Shown here piece after piece: positions 34,711 through 44,428 of a stretch of DNA of 64,000 bases. The stretch is taken from positions 2,218,001 through 2,282,000 of the forward strand of contig NZ_CP102589.1 in the NCBI RefSeq assembly GCF_032818155.1, read 5' to 3'. The stretch is from Niallia taxi. Its GTDB lineage: Bacteria; Bacillota; Bacilli; Bacillales; Cytobacillaceae. A program made the translations under genes and the position numbers. The notes beneath the pieces are model-generated. The model made no database searches. It saw only the letters and a list, made by a program, of their open reading frames with translations, and was not told the DNA's origin. The first letter of the stretch is position 1. Each line of letters opens with the position of its first letter.

Positions 34711-36276
34711 TTATATTCCTCCTAATTGTTGGTCTACTTGATCACGAACACTTTTTACATTTAATCCATATACAACTTGCACATTGTTGCCTGATTTAAT
34801 AATTCCTTTGGAGCCTGTTTCCTTTAAAACCTGTTCATTAACAGCATTTGGATCCTTTAAGATTAACCGCAATCTTGTATAGCAATTGTCTACATTTTCA
34901 ATATTGTCACTGCCTCCAAGTGCTCCAATAATGGTGGCACCTAATTCAGCAGGAGGGCCGTTCGGAATGACTTTCTGCGCGGCTGTGTTTTCTTGTGAAT
35001 TTGTTTCTGCAGCTGCTTCATCTTCTCGTCCTGGTGTTTTTAAGTTCAGTTTCAAGATTAAAAAGCGGAAGATAATGAAGTATAACGCTGCCATTAATAA
35101 ACCGACTACAATGAACATTGGCCAGTTAGACTTCGTTGTCCCAAGTGGGAGATTGTACAGCAGGAAGTCGATAAAGCCATTTGCGCCGATTGCATGTACA
35201 CCGAATATACTCAGCAGCATCATTCCAGTACCTGTCAGAATCGCATGTACTACAAACAGTAATGGTGCTGTGAATAAAAAGGCGAACTCAAGCGGTTCTG
35301 TTACACCTAATAAAAAGGAAGTGAATGCAGCTGGGAAAAGAATAGCCTTTGCCATTTTCTTTTTCTTTTTGTCTGCTGTCACATACATCGCAAGTGCAGC
35401 ACCCATTAATCCGAACATTTTACTTAAGCCCCGGGCATCCCAGTTAACTGTATCGCTTAATACTTTAATAGCAGGATCAGCCATCTCAGCAAAGTAAATG
35501 TTTCTTGCACCGTAAATGATTTCAGAGCCAATATGGGCAACACCGCCAAGCTCTGTATAAAGAAACGGTGTGTAAACAAGATGATGAAGACCTGTCGGAA
35601 TTAGGATTCTTTCTAAAAATCCATAGACTAGCAGACCAAACACACCAAGATTTTTGATGCCTGTTGCCAATGCAGTAATCCCATTTTGGGCAATTGGCCA
35701 AAACTCTGCTGCTAACGCACCTAATATCATTGCGCTTGGAATGGCGAGAATAGCGACAAAGCGATGACCAGAGTAGATGGCAAAAACGCCTTTAAATTCG
35801 ATGTCACAAAATTTGTTGTGCAAAATACCAACAAGTGCACCGAGCATGATACCAGAGAAAACACCCATTTCAAGAACTTGCACATTCAAAACCATTGCTT
35901 GTCCTGAAAGCTGCATAGCCTCAGCAGGTACAATCCGGCCGGCAAGTTCCAACACCTGATGCATCGCATTGATAAAGATAATGAAGGTGACAAGCCCTGT
36001 TAAGGCTGCATAGCCTTTATCCTTTTTGGCAAGGCCGATTGGTATTCCAACAGCAAATATTAATGCCAGGTTCTGCAGGATGGAAACGGCAGAAGCAGAA
36101 ATGAATTTTCCTGTATTTTGAATGATGGGAATTTCGAGAAACGGAACGTATTGAGCTAGATTTCCGTTACCGAAAACATTACCGAAAGCGATAAAAAGTC
36201 CGATGATCGGTAATAGCAATATTGGTGCGAACAATGATTTTCCAAAGGCTTGGAGACCATTAACCACTTTTTTCAT
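34711..36276 (-). CDS. Alpha-glucoside-specific PTS transporter subunit IICB
   Basis: The 521-residue protein has an N-terminal EIIC domain with about ten membrane helices (residues 10-405) and a C-terminal EIIB domain (about 440-521) with the phosphorylated cysteine in 'NVDNCYTRLRL'. It imports and phosphorylates alpha-glucosides, probably maltose, using an EIIA-Glc from elsewhere since none is fused or adjacent. The 6-phospho product is cleaved by the next gene. AAAGGAGG lies upstream. It corresponds to B. subtilis GlvC/MalP. Confidence 0.93.
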   Translation of the reverse strand: MKKVVNGLQAFGKSLFAPILLLPIIGLFIAFGNVFGNGNLAQYVPFLEIPIIQNTGKFISASAVSILQNLALIFAVGIPIGLAKKDKGYAALTGLVTFIIFINAMHQVLELAGRIVPAEAMQLSGQAMVLNVQVLEMGVFSGIMLGALVGILHNKFCDIEFKGVFAIYSGHRFVAILAIPSAMILGALAAEFWPIAQNGITALATGIKNLGVFGLLVYGFLERILIPTGLHHLVYTPFLYTELGGVAHIGSEIIYGARNIYFAEMADPAIKVLSDTVNWDARGLSKMFGLMGAALAMYVTADKKKKKMAKAILFPAAFTSFLLGVTEPLEFAFLFTAPLLFVVHAILTGTGMMLLSIFGVHAIGANGFIDFLLYNLPLGTTKSNWPMFIVVGLLMAALYFIIFRFLILKLNLKTPGREDEAAAETNSQENTAAQKVIPNGPPAELGATIIGALGGSDNIENVDNCYTRLRLILKDPNAVNEQVLKETGSKGIIKSGNNVQVVYGLNVKSVRDQVDQQLGGI

Positions 36277-36296
36277 ATATGATCCTCCTTTTTGTG

Positions 36297-36310
36297 CGAA
36301 AGCGTTATCA
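36297..36310 (-). promoter_or_regulatory. cre-like site before the PTS gene
   Basis: CGAAAGCGTTATCA matches the CcpA cre consensus TGNAARCGNWWWCA at all but the first base. It lies between the putative -10 (TATACT on the minus strand near 36325) and the ribosome site, where CcpA would block transcription. Confidence 0.6.
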
Positions 36311-36387
36311 ATTTATAGTTAAAGTATAATGGCGGCTGCCCTCCTTTGAAAGGGGATTCACGCCATCTGTACTTTGTCTTTCAAACA

Positions 36388-36401
36388 TGTAACATGTTAC
36401 A
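36388..36401. promoter_or_regulatory. 14-bp palindrome, candidate RpiR-type operator
   Basis: TGTAACATGTTACA is a perfect palindrome in the gap between the RpiR gene and the PTS gene, upstream of a weak -35/-10 pair. GlvR-type RpiR proteins of Bacilli activate or repress such operons with sugar phosphate as signal. Binding is inferred. Confidence 0.5.
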
Positions 36402-36411
36402 GAAGAATTAG

Positions 36412-37230
36412 TTAATATTCTGTTATGATTCCTTTTTTGACAGCCAATGCTAATAGTAGGTCGATAAGCATAAACATATTAGATTCATAAGAAGTTATTT
36501 CAAATTCATGCTGCGATTCTATCGTTGGATCAAGCACAGTGAACACAATGTCTGCAGCCTCTGCTGTCGCACTTTTACTGTTTCCTGTGAACAGAATGGT
36601 CGTCAAGCCTCTGTCATTTGCTAGCTGAACCTTTTCCAAAACCTTCTGCGTATTCCCAGAGCGGGAAAAGACGATTAGCAGCCGGTATTTTTCAATATTG
36701 TTTAAAAATATCGCTCTGCTGTCACTAGTAGAAGAGTTTGATACATAATAGCCGAATAGCTCGAATTTCTTCGAAAGGTAGTTTGCGAATAACGTCGAAA
36801 AACCAGCTCCATAAAAATAAATCATGTTATTTTCTTTGATTTTCTGTATAAAACGCTCGATGCTTTGTTCATTTAATGAATCAAACGTTTGTTCAAAATG
36901 CTGTTTAAATGTTTCGACAGCCTCAATCAAAGGCTGGTGGATGTCCTCTATGTATTCAGCATCGTCCTCAACAAGCTTCGATGCCTTCAAGTTTAAATGA
37001 TAAATAAATTCACTATAGCCGCTGAAACCGAGCTTTTTACAAAGGCGTATGATGGTTGTTGTCGATACAAACAGTTCATTTGCAGCAAGCCGGATGCTTA
37101 AGGTTTGGTTTTCCAATTTTTTTCTGATAAGAAACAAAAGGATTTCCTTCTCAGTGTTTGTTAAATGCCGTTCACTGGAATAGTCGAAAAAAAGGTGATC
37201 GATGCTTTTCACGAAATAATCATTCCTCAT
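36412..37230 (-). CDS. RpiR family regulator of the alpha-glucoside PTS operon
   Basis: The protein has an N-terminal RpiR helix-turn-helix (about residues 22-75: 'LTNTEKEILLFLI', 'SIRLAANELFVSTTTIIRLCKKLGFSGYSEF') and a C-terminal SIS phosphosugar-binding domain (about 110-265, 'IYFYGAGFSTLFANYLSKKFELFG', 'LIVFSRSGNT'). It precedes the PTS and GH4 genes on the same strand by 135 bases. ATG 37230 lacks a ribosome site; GTG 37212 with GAGGA 10 bases upstream is an alternative. B. subtilis GlvR (YfiA) is the analogue. Confidence 0.88.
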   Translation of the reverse strand: MRNDYFVKSIDHLFFDYSSERHLTNTEKEILLFLIRKKLENQTLSIRLAANELFVSTTTIIRLCKKLGFSGYSEFIYHLNLKASKLVEDDAEYIEDIHQPLIEAVETFKQHFEQTFDSLNEQSIERFIQKIKENNMIYFYGAGFSTLFANYLSKKFELFGYYVSNSSTSDSRAIFLNNIEKYRLLIVFSRSGNTQKVLEKVQLANDRGLTTILFTGNSKSATAEAADIVFTVLDPTIESQHEFEITSYESNMFMLIDLLLALAVKKGIITEY

Positions 37231-37485
37231 TCATGTTTTTTTACATTTATCTTATCAATTGGGGAACATATTAAATAGTCCAATTTAGGTAAAGATAAGG
37301 AAGTACCTTCATTATCGTTCGCAAAAGGATAACTTCTTATGAAAACACCCCTTTTACAGTAGAAATTTTACTATTTTTTTAGTGAAAAAATATCTTTAAG
37401 TCAAAATAGTTGAATTCATGATATACTATTGTTTATATAGGAAAGAAAATAATTTGCGAAAAAAGTGAAATTTGGAGGCAATATG

Positions 37486-38535
37486 ATGGAAATTGGAATT
37501 AGTACATTTGTGGAAACGACACCTGATGTAAATACAGGCAAAACGGCTCCGCATTCTCAAAGAATAAGAGAAGTTGTCGAGGAGATTGTTTTAGCTGATA
37601 AGGTAGGTCTTGACATATTTGGTGTTGGTGAGCATCACCGGAAAGATTATGCCGCATCTTCACCAGCTGTTATCCTTGCTGCAGCAGCTTCACAAACAGA
37701 CAGAATCAGACTGACAAGTGCAGTTACCGTTTTGTCTTCAGCAGATCCTGTCAGAGTTTATCAGGATTTCTCCACACTCGATGGGATTTCAAACGGAAGA
37801 GCGGAAATTATGGCAGGCAGAGGTTCATTTATTGAGTCTTTCCCATTGTTCGGCAATGATTTACAAGATTATGATGAGCTTTTTGACGAAAAGCTGGATT
37901 TGCTATTGAAGCTGCAGGCTTCTGAAATGGTAACATGGAGCGGGAAGCATCGTCCTTCCATCAATAACAGGGGGATTTATCCTCGCCCTGTTCAAGATCC
38001 ATTACCAATCTGGATAGGGAGCGGCGGTAACGCTGAATCTGCTGTGCGTGCAGGAATTCTTGGACTTCCGCTTTGTTTAGCGATTATTGGCGGAAGCCCT
38101 GTCCAATTCGCACCACTTGTACAGCTGTATAAAAGAGCGGCAGCTCAGGCTGGTCATGATCCTGCCAAGCTTGCTGTTGCATCACATTCGCATGGGTTTG
38201 TCGCAGAAACAACAGAAACTGCAGCAGACAAATTCTTCCCATCCACACAACAGGCCATGAATGTTCTTGGCAAGGAAAGAGGCTGGGGCCACTACAGCAG
38301 AGCAAGCTTTGATGCAGCAAGAAGCTTTGAAGGTGCTCTATATGTTGGAGATCCTCGTACTGTTGCAGACAAAATTATCCACCTTCGCAAGCATGTAGGT
38401 GTTACAAGATTTATGCTGCATGTACCTGTCGGCAGTATGCCGCATGAAGATGTGATGAAAGCAATTGAATTGCTCGGTAAGGAAGTAGCGCCAATCGTGC
38501 GCAGCGAAGTCGCAGAATGGGAAAAAACACTATAA
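37486..38535 (+). CDS. LLM class flavin-dependent oxidoreductase (second)
   Basis: The 349-residue luciferase-like enzyme starts 'MEIGISTFVETTPDVNTG', typical of a subgroup of putative FMN-dependent monooxygenases. 'FGVGEHHRKDYAASSPAVIL', 'LTSAVTVLSSADPVRVYQDFSTLD' and 'GRAEIMAGRGSF' are the cofactor and substrate loops. ATG at 37486 is seven bases after GGAGG; the adjacent ATG at 37483 is an alternative. Single gene with a strong terminator; substrate unknown. Confidence 0.9.
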   Translation: MEIGISTFVETTPDVNTGKTAPHSQRIREVVEEIVLADKVGLDIFGVGEHHRKDYAASSPAVILAAAASQTDRIRLTSAVTVLSSADPVRVYQDFSTLDGISNGRAEIMAGRGSFIESFPLFGNDLQDYDELFDEKLDLLLKLQASEMVTWSGKHRPSINNRGIYPRPVQDPLPIWIGSGGNAESAVRAGILGLPLCLAIIGGSPVQFAPLVQLYKRAAAQAGHDPAKLAVASHSHGFVAETTETAADKFFPSTQQAMNVLGKERGWGHYSRASFDAARSFEGALYVGDPRTVADKIIHLRKHVGVTRFMLHVPVGSMPHEDVMKAIELLGKEVAPIVRSEVAEWEKTL

Positions 38536-38545
38536 GAAAATGTCT

Positions 38546-38578
38546 AACCTGCAAACAAACTGTTTGCAGGTTTTTTTA
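38546..38578 (+). terminator. Terminator of the LLM gene
   Basis: AACCTGCAAACA pairs with TGTTTGCAGGTT (12 bp, 3-base loop) and is followed by seven T. Confidence 0.93.
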
Positions 38579-38587
38579 TATCTAAAT

Positions 38588-38699
38588 TACAGTTAGTTAC
38601 TAAAACAAACAAAAATAAAGTTATCCAAAAATAAATACAAATAAATATACAGAAAAACAAATAAAAACAGATGAAAAAACAAAATATTGGTAGTATAAT
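38588..38699 (+). promoter_or_regulatory. A-rich AAACA-repeat leader and promoter of lutABC
   Basis: This stretch is almost free of G and C on one strand, with recurring ACAAACA, AAAACA and AATAAAAACAGA units at roughly 10-12 base intervals, ending in a TATAAT box (38694-38699). A similar leader precedes rhaEW. Repeats of TGTTT on the other strand are typical operators of DeoR-family regulators. Confidence 0.5.
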
Positions 38700-38751
38700 A
38701 GAAAAAGAATCAAGAAAAGGCTTACAAGAAGAGGTTTTTTAGGAGGTAAAT

Positions 38752-39495
38752 ATGAAAGTTTCATTATTTATAACTTGTTTAGCAGATATGTTTTATGCCA
38801 ATGTTGGCAAAAGTTCTGTAGAGCTATTGGAAAGACTAGGCTGCGAGGTTGATTTTCCAGAGCAGCAAACATGCTGTGGTCAAGTTTCCTATAACAGTGG
38901 CTATCATAAAGAAACAAAAGAGGTAGCCAAGCATATGATTAAGACATTTGAGCAGTCAGATTATGTGGTCGCTCCTTCTGGCTCCTGTGTTGCGATGCTC
39001 CATGAATATCCCCATCTTTTTATGGAAGAGAGGGCATGGCAAGAAAAGGCCGAGAAGCTTGCGGCCAAATCGTATGAACTGACCCAGTTTATTGTTGACG
39101 TGTTAAAAGTCGAGGATGTACAGGCAAGTTTGCCTGCGTGTGCCACATACCATCGCTCCTGCCATATGACAAGGCTGCTTGGAGTTAAGGATGCACCTTT
39201 AAAGCTGCTTTCACATGTGGATGGCTTACAGGTTAACAGCTTGCCAAACAGTGAAAACTGCTGCGGTTTCGGAGGAACATTTTCTGTTAAGATGGGACCA
39301 ATTTCCGAGCAGATGGTTCAAGAAAAGGTCGACTCCATTGAAGCTGCAAATGCAGATGTCCTAATCGGGGCCGATTGCGGCTGCTTGATGAATATTGCCG
39401 GCTATATTAATAGACAAAACAAACCAATTAAAGTGATGCATATTGCAGAAGTACTGAATAGTGAGGTGAAAAAGCATGCCGATGAAAATAGGTGA
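38752..39495 (+). CDS. lutA: L-lactate utilisation protein LutA (Fe-S binding)
   Basis: The 247-residue protein has two cysteine-rich CCG domains ('[15 protein letters not shown]' and '[17 protein letters not shown]'), as in LutA/GlpC-like subunits that hold iron-sulphur clusters. With LutB and LutC it forms the complex that oxidises L-lactate to pyruvate. AGGAGG precedes the ATG. Its end overlaps lutB by 20 bases. The gene order lutABC matches B. subtilis, but the LutR regulator gene is not adjacent. Confidence 0.95.
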   Translation: MKVSLFITCLADMFYANVGKSSVELLERLGCEVDFPEQQTCCGQVSYNSGYHKETKEVAKHMIKTFEQSDYVVAPSGSCVAMLHEYPHLFMEERAWQEKAEKLAAKSYELTQFIVDVLKVEDVQASLPACATYHRSCHMTRLLGVKDAPLKLLSHVDGLQVNSLPNSENCCGFGGTFSVKMGPISEQMVQEKVDSIEAANADVLIGADCGCLMNIAGYINRQNKPIKVMHIAEVLNSEVKKHADENR

Positions 39496-40903
39496 TCAGC
39501 CATTTTTTGAAAGAGTTAACGATGGATTAGAAGATAACTTTATGAGATCTGCTGTTACATCCGCACAAGAGAGAATGCAAGGAAAGCGCCTTGCTGCTGT
39601 TGAAGAATTAGGTGATTGGGAAGAGTGGCGTAAGCTTGGTGAGGAAATCCGCACACACACACTTGATAATCTGGACTATTATTTACAACAACTTAGTGAA
39701 AACACAGCGAAACGAGGCGGCCATGTGTTTTTCGCAAAAACGAAAGAGGAAGCAACAGAGTACATCAAAAATGTTGTCGAAAAAAAGCAAGCCAAAAAAA
39801 TCGTCAAATCAAAGTCAATGGTGACAGAGGAAATCAATTTGAATGAAACGCTTGAATCAGCGGGCTGTGAAGTAATTGAAACAGACTTAGGCGAATATAT
39901 TCTCCAGCTTGATGATCATGATCCACCCTCCCATATTGTTGTACCTGCACTGCATAAAAATAAAGAACAAATCCGCGACACATTCAAAGAAAAGAAAGGC
40001 TATCAAAAAACAGAGGTGCCAGAAGAATTAGCTCTATTTGCAAGAGAACAGCTCAGACAGGAATTCCTTTCAGCTGATTTAGGCATAACAGGCTGCAATT
40101 TTGCGGTAGCTGATGCGGGAACAGTTTGCCTTGTCACAAATGAAGGAAATGCAGGCCTAGTTACGGCGCTTCCCAAAACACAAATTACGGTTATGGGAAT
40201 GGAACGAATTGTGCCTTCGTGGGAGGAGCTCGATGTTCTTGTCAGTCTGCTATGCCGCAGCTCTGTCGGGCAAAAGCTCACAAGCTATATCACTGGATTA
40301 ACTGGTCCAAAAGAAGCTTTTGATGTGGATGGTCCAGAGGAATTTCACTTGGTGATTGTCGATAATGGAAGATCCAATATTCTTGGAACAGAGTTTCAAA
40401 GTGCACTTCATTGTATAAGATGTGCCGCGTGCATTAATGTATGTCCAGTTTATCGTCATATTGGCGGTCATTCATATGGTTCGATTTATCCTGGTCCAAT
40501 TGGTGCAGTGCTGACACCATTACTAGGCGGTTATGATGACTATAAAGAGCTGCCATATGCCTCTTCTCTATGTGCTGCATGTACAGATGCTTGCCCTGTC
40601 AAGATTCCGCTCCATGAATTGCTGATTAAGCACCGCCGGAAAATCGTCGAGGATGAGAAGAAAGCACCAATGGCTGAAAAGCTGGCAATGAAAGGGTATG
40701 AGTTTGCCGTAAAGCACCCAAGTGTCTATAAGGCAGGCACAAAGTCAGCACCTGCAGTCTTAAAGCCAATTACAAAGGATAACAGTATTAAAAGCGGTCC
40801 AGGACCTGTAAAGCTATGGACAGATACGCGTGATTTGCCAGCCCCAAGCAAACAAAGATTCAGAGATTGGTATAAACAAAAACAACAGCAGGAGGAGCAG
40901 TAA
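39476..40903 (+). CDS. lutB: L-lactate utilisation iron-sulphur protein LutB
   Basis: The 475-residue protein has an N-terminal LUD domain (about 65-295) and two 4Fe-4S motifs, '[12 protein letters not shown]' and '[13 protein letters not shown]', at about residues 310-370, followed by a helical tail. It carries electrons in the lactate dehydrogenase complex. ATG 39476 overlaps lutA and has GAGGTGA upstream. LutC begins after a 1-base gap, so the three genes are translated together. Confidence 0.96.
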   Translation: MPMKIGDQPFFERVNDGLEDNFMRSAVTSAQERMQGKRLAAVEELGDWEEWRKLGEEIRTHTLDNLDYYLQQLSENTAKRGGHVFFAKTKEEATEYIKNVVEKKQAKKIVKSKSMVTEEINLNETLESAGCEVIETDLGEYILQLDDHDPPSHIVVPALHKNKEQIRDTFKEKKGYQKTEVPEELALFAREQLRQEFLSADLGITGCNFAVADAGTVCLVTNEGNAGLVTALPKTQITVMGMERIVPSWEELDVLVSLLCRSSVGQKLTSYITGLTGPKEAFDVDGPEEFHLVIVDNGRSNILGTEFQSALHCIRCAACINVCPVYRHIGGHSYGSIYPGPIGAVLTPLLGGYDDYKELPYASSLCAACTDACPVKIPLHELLIKHRRKIVEDEKKAPMAEKLAMKGYEFAVKHPSVYKAGTKSAPAVLKPITKDNSIKSGPGPVKLWTDTRDLPAPSKQRFRDWYKQKQQQEEQ

Positions 40904-40904
40904 A

Positions 40905-41621
40905 ATGGCCGGTAATATTATGAACAGAGATTCATTTTTGGACCATGTCGCACATAAGCTGCAGCGGACGAGAAAAACTGCAACCACAAAACCTGTCTGG
41001 AAGCATAAACCACAGTGGAATGTCTTAAAGGACGCAAATCAATATGAGTTGGCTGCAGTGCTGAAAAAACAGTGTGAGGTTATTCATACGCAATTTTTAG
41101 AAGTGCAAGCAAACGAGGTAACAGACACAATGGCAAATATCCTGAAAAGTGAACAGCTGAAAACAGTCATTACATATGATGACTCCCGCTTTTTAGAGTA
41201 TGGCTTTAATGTGGAGATGCGCAAAAAATGGGAAGAGGATGGAATAAGCAGTTATATTTGGGATCATACAAAAACAGCAGAGAATATAGAAGCAGCAGAA
41301 CAGGCTGATGTCGGTATCACAATTAGTGATATGACGTTAGCGGAATCTGGTACTGTGCTGCTTTTTAGTAATCGCAATAAAGGCAGATCTGTTAGCTTGC
41401 TTCCGAAAACATTTATTGCGATTGTACCACAAAGCACGATAGTGCCACGAATGACGCAGGCAGCAACTGCTATTTCTAAGCTAGTTTCAGAGGGACAAGA
41501 GATTGCAAGCTGCATTGATTTCATTACAGGACCAAGCAATAGTGCCGATATAGAGCTTAATCTTATTGTCGGTGTCCACGGACCAATTAAAGCCACATAT
41601 ATCCTTGTAAAAGACAAATAA
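40905..41621 (+). CDS. lutC: L-lactate utilisation protein LutC
   Basis: The 238-residue LUD-domain protein ('DVGITISDMTLAESGTVLLF', 'LLPKTFIAIVPQSTIVPRM') is the third subunit of the lactate oxidation complex. ATG 40905 follows AGGAGGAG; the frame is open upstream into lutB but without another ribosome site. An A-rich leader and the rhaEW gene follow, with no clear terminator between them, so read-through into rhaEW is possible. Confidence 0.95.
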   Translation: MAGNIMNRDSFLDHVAHKLQRTRKTATTKPVWKHKPQWNVLKDANQYELAAVLKKQCEVIHTQFLEVQANEVTDTMANILKSEQLKTVITYDDSRFLEYGFNVEMRKKWEEDGISSYIWDHTKTAENIEAAEQADVGITISDMTLAESGTVLLFSNRNKGRSVSLLPKTFIAIVPQSTIVPRMTQAATAISKLVSEGQEIASCIDFITGPSNSADIELNLIVGVHGPIKATYILVKDK

Positions 41622-41716
41622 ATAAAACTAAATAAAAACAAAAACAAAAATATATACAAAATAAACAAACATAAGTTATAATAAAAACAGAAAAAACAAA
41701 CATAATTAAAGATAAA
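41622..41716 (+). promoter_or_regulatory. A-rich AAACA-repeat leader and promoter of rhaEW
   Basis: The leader has repeated AAAACA/ACAAACA units, including ACAAACATAAGTTAT, with TATAAT at 41677-41682. ACAAACA..TAAGTTAT and TAAAAACAGA..AAAAAACAAA are also found before lutA, which points to one shared regulator. Confidence 0.5.
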
Positions 41717-41731
41717 CGGAGGAAAACAAAA

Positions 41732-43801
41732 ATGGTGAAAAGTTTATGGCAGGAAGAACAGGCAGCAAAATTAGCACAAGGTTTGGATGAGCTAGTATAC
41801 CGTTCTAATTTAATCGGCACAGACCGTGCTGTCTGCAACTGGGGCGGTGGAAACACTTCTATGAAGACGACAGTTAAGGATTTTAGAGGACGTGATGTAG
41901 AAGTGATGTGGGTGAAGGGAAGCGGTTCAGATTTAGCAACGATGAAAGCGCATAACTTCACAGGCTTGAATCTTGACGACATCCGCCCGCTTTTGGAAAA
42001 AGCCGAAATGCCTGATGAGGAAATGGTAGAATACTTGTCTCATTGCATGATTGACAGCAAGCATCCTCGTGCATCAATTGAAACATTATTACATGCATTC
42101 CTGCCATTTAAACATGTCGATCACACACATCCTGATGCGATTATCAGTCTGTGCTGTGCTGATAATGGCAAGCAAATCGCAGAAGAAATATATGGAAACC
42201 GTTTTGTGTGGGTACCGTACATTCGTCCTGGCTTTACATTATCTAAAATGATCGCAGAAGGTGTGAAAAATAATCCCAATGCAGAATTAGTGTTGATGGA
42301 GAAGCATGGTCTTGTTGTCTGGGGAGATACAGCAAAGGAAAGCTATGAAAAAACAATTGCGATTATTAATGAAGCAGAGTCCTATATTAATAGGAAGATA
42401 GAAACTAATCAAGTATTCGGCAGCGCTAAATATGAAGCCTTAAGCAATGCAGACGCAGAAGAAATTCTTGCGGTAATCATGCCAGTTATTCGCGGTGCTG
42501 TCAGTGAAGAGAAAAAGATGCTTTTGACTTACGACAGAGGAGAAGATGTCCTTGAGTTTGTGAACAGTCACGATGCAAAGAGCTTATCACAAGTAGGAGC
42601 AGCATGTCCTGATCACTTAGTTCATACGAAGATGGTTCCGCTGTATGTGGAATGGGACCCATCAACAAAAGATATTGCGCTGTTAAAAGAAGAAGTGAAA
42701 AAAGGGATTGCTGCATTTAAACAAGCCTATATTGCCTATTTTGACCGAAATAAAAACGAAGGCGACCAAATATTCGAAACAGCTCCGCGTGTTATCTTAA
42801 TTCCAGGCATCGGAATGATTAATACAGGCAAAAATGTGGCCATGTCCAAAGTTAGCGGTGCCCTTTACCATCGAGCAATTGCAGTAATGAAAGGCGCAAC
42901 AGCATTAGGAGAATTTGTTTCATTAAATGAAAATGAATCATTTAATGTAGAATACTGGCCATTAGAGCTTTACAAATTGTCACTTGCTCCAAAAGAGGCA
43001 GAGTTTTCAAGAAAAGTAGCCTTTGTAACTGGTGGAGCAGGCGGAATCGGCAGCGAGACTTGCAGACTGTTAGCATCAGAAGGCGCACATGTAGTGTTGG
43101 CAGACTTGAATTTAGAGGGTGCTGAAAAAATTGCTGCAGAAATAAACGAACTGTATGGGGAAGAGCGTGCGCTTGCAGTTAAGATGGATGTTACAAGTGA
43201 ACAAGCAGTTCAAGAGGCATACAAAAAAACTGCACTTACTTTCGGCGGTGTCGACATCATTGTCAACAATGCTGGATTAGCGACATCCAGTCCGTTTGAT
43301 GAAACAACCTTACAAGAGTGGAACTTAAACATGAATGTACTTGGAACAGGCTATTTCCTTGTTGCAAGAGAAGCATTTAAACAGATGAAGGAACAGGCAC
43401 TTGGCGGAAGCATGGTGTTCATCGGCTCGAAAAACTCTGTTTATGCAGGCAAAAACGCCGCAGCATACAGTGCTGTTAAAGCGATGGAAACACATCTTGC
43501 CCGCTGCATCGCAGCAGAAGGCGGAGAATTTGGAATCCGCGTAAACTCTGTCCTGCCAGATGCTGTGCTGCAAGGCTCTGCCATTTGGGGATCAAGATGG
43601 CGCGAAGAGAGAGCAGCAGCATACGGCATAGAACCAGACCAATTAGAAGATCATTACCGCAAACGCACAACATTGCTTGTCAACATCTATCCAAAAGACA
43701 TAGCAGAAGCAATCAGTTACTTCGCTTCCTCAAAAGCAGAGAAAACAACAGGCTGCATGATTACAGTCGACGGCGGAGTACCAGCAGCATTTACTAGATA
43801 A
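41732..43801 (+). CDS. rhaEW: Bifunctional rhamnulose-1-phosphate aldolase/L-lactaldehyde dehydrogenase (RhaEW)
   Basis: The 689-residue fusion has a class II aldolase domain (about 1-390; zinc ligands in 'HVDHTHPDAI' and 'EKHGLVVWG') and an SDR dehydrogenase domain (about 430-689; 'VTGGAGGIGSETCRLLA', active-site 'AAYSAVKAME'). It splits rhamnulose-1-phosphate into DHAP and L-lactaldehyde and oxidises the latter to L-lactate. Size and order match B. subtilis YuxG. Other rhamnose genes (rhaA, rhaB, rhaR) are not in the window. GGAGGAAAA precedes the ATG. Confidence 0.93.
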   Translation: MVKSLWQEEQAAKLAQGLDELVYRSNLIGTDRAVCNWGGGNTSMKTTVKDFRGRDVEVMWVKGSGSDLATMKAHNFTGLNLDDIRPLLEKAEMPDEEMVEYLSHCMIDSKHPRASIETLLHAFLPFKHVDHTHPDAIISLCCADNGKQIAEEIYGNRFVWVPYIRPGFTLSKMIAEGVKNNPNAELVLMEKHGLVVWGDTAKESYEKTIAIINEAESYINRKIETNQVFGSAKYEALSNADAEEILAVIMPVIRGAVSEEKKMLLTYDRGEDVLEFVNSHDAKSLSQVGAACPDHLVHTKMVPLYVEWDPSTKDIALLKEEVKKGIAAFKQAYIAYFDRNKNEGDQIFETAPRVILIPGIGMINTGKNVAMSKVSGALYHRAIAVMKGATALGEFVSLNENESFNVEYWPLELYKLSLAPKEAEFSRKVAFVTGGAGGIGSETCRLLASEGAHVVLADLNLEGAEKIAAEINELYGEERALAVKMDVTSEQAVQEAYKKTALTFGGVDIIVNNAGLATSSPFDETTLQEWNLNMNVLGTGYFLVAREAFKQMKEQALGGSMVFIGSKNSVYAGKNAAAYSAVKAMETHLARCIAAEGGEFGIRVNSVLPDAVLQGSAIWGSRWREERAAAYGIEPDQLEDHYRKRTTLLVNIYPKDIAEAISYFASSKAEKTTGCMITVDGGVPAAFTR

Positions 43802-43809
43802 CAAGTGTG

Positions 43810-43840
43810 GGAGGACATAAAACATGTCCTCCTCTATTTT
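43810..43840 (+). terminator. Terminator of rhaEW
   Basis: GGAGGACAT pairs perfectly with ATGTCCTCC around 5 bases, then TCTATTTTATTTTT. Confidence 0.85.
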
Positions 43841-43925
43841 ATTTTTATTCTAGTCTAACTAAGAGGTTGCTGACAGCGTGCTATTTGCTGGACATGACAT
43901 GTTAATGGAAGAAGCTGAATTCTTT

Positions 43926-44150
43926 TTATGGCAGCTGATTCTTATTTCGCTTGTGTTTTTCATTAATTATTTTTTTGTTGAATATCCGGACTTTCCCAAC
44001 CATTAGCAACCTCATATCTTCTACGATATACTTCGCTAAATCACCATCAGAAATGTCCTCACCATTAATGTCAAGACGGAAACCCTGTCCCTGTATACCT
44101 CCGCCATTGGTGAAATCAATTTCAAAGTCGAATTGGACTCTTTTATCCAT
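43926..44150 (-). CDS. Small conserved hypothetical protein
   Basis: The 74-residue protein reads 'VQFDFEIDFTNGGGIQGQGF' then 'RLDINGEDISDGDLAKYIVEDMRLLMV', which predicts a compact beta-rich domain. The last 17 residues are very basic. AGGTGG precedes the ATG at correct spacing. Similar short proteins occur in Bacilli and actinobacteria next to cyclase-family hydrolases, as far as I recall, but no cyclase is present here. The function is unknown. Confidence 0.6.
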   Translation of the reverse strand: MDKRVQFDFEIDFTNGGGIQGQGFRLDINGEDISDGDLAKYIVEDMRLLMVGKVRIFNKKIINEKHKRNKNQLP

Positions 44151-44428
44151 TTTTTATATCCACCTCAAGTTAGTTTTAGGTCGATACTATGTATATTCAT
44201 ATGTAGTGAAACAATGACCATGTTGCACCAAGTCTTGATTGCGACATAAATAATGTTTCGAAAAGTTTTGCTGTTTTGACGTGATAAAGAATTTACATTT
44301 CACAAAGTAAGAAACTTTAATTCACAATATATACAAATTTGTTACAGTCTCTTGATAGTAAAATAAAGGGAGAGGATTTTACTTCCATGTACTCACATAG
44401 AATTTACATAGAAAGGAGATGTGAAACG

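Noticed and set aside
43875-44006. Plus-strand open frame with a hydrophobic stretch before and into the 74-residue minus-strand gene
   Set aside because: No ribosome site before its ATG, and it overlaps the 3' end of a better supported gene.
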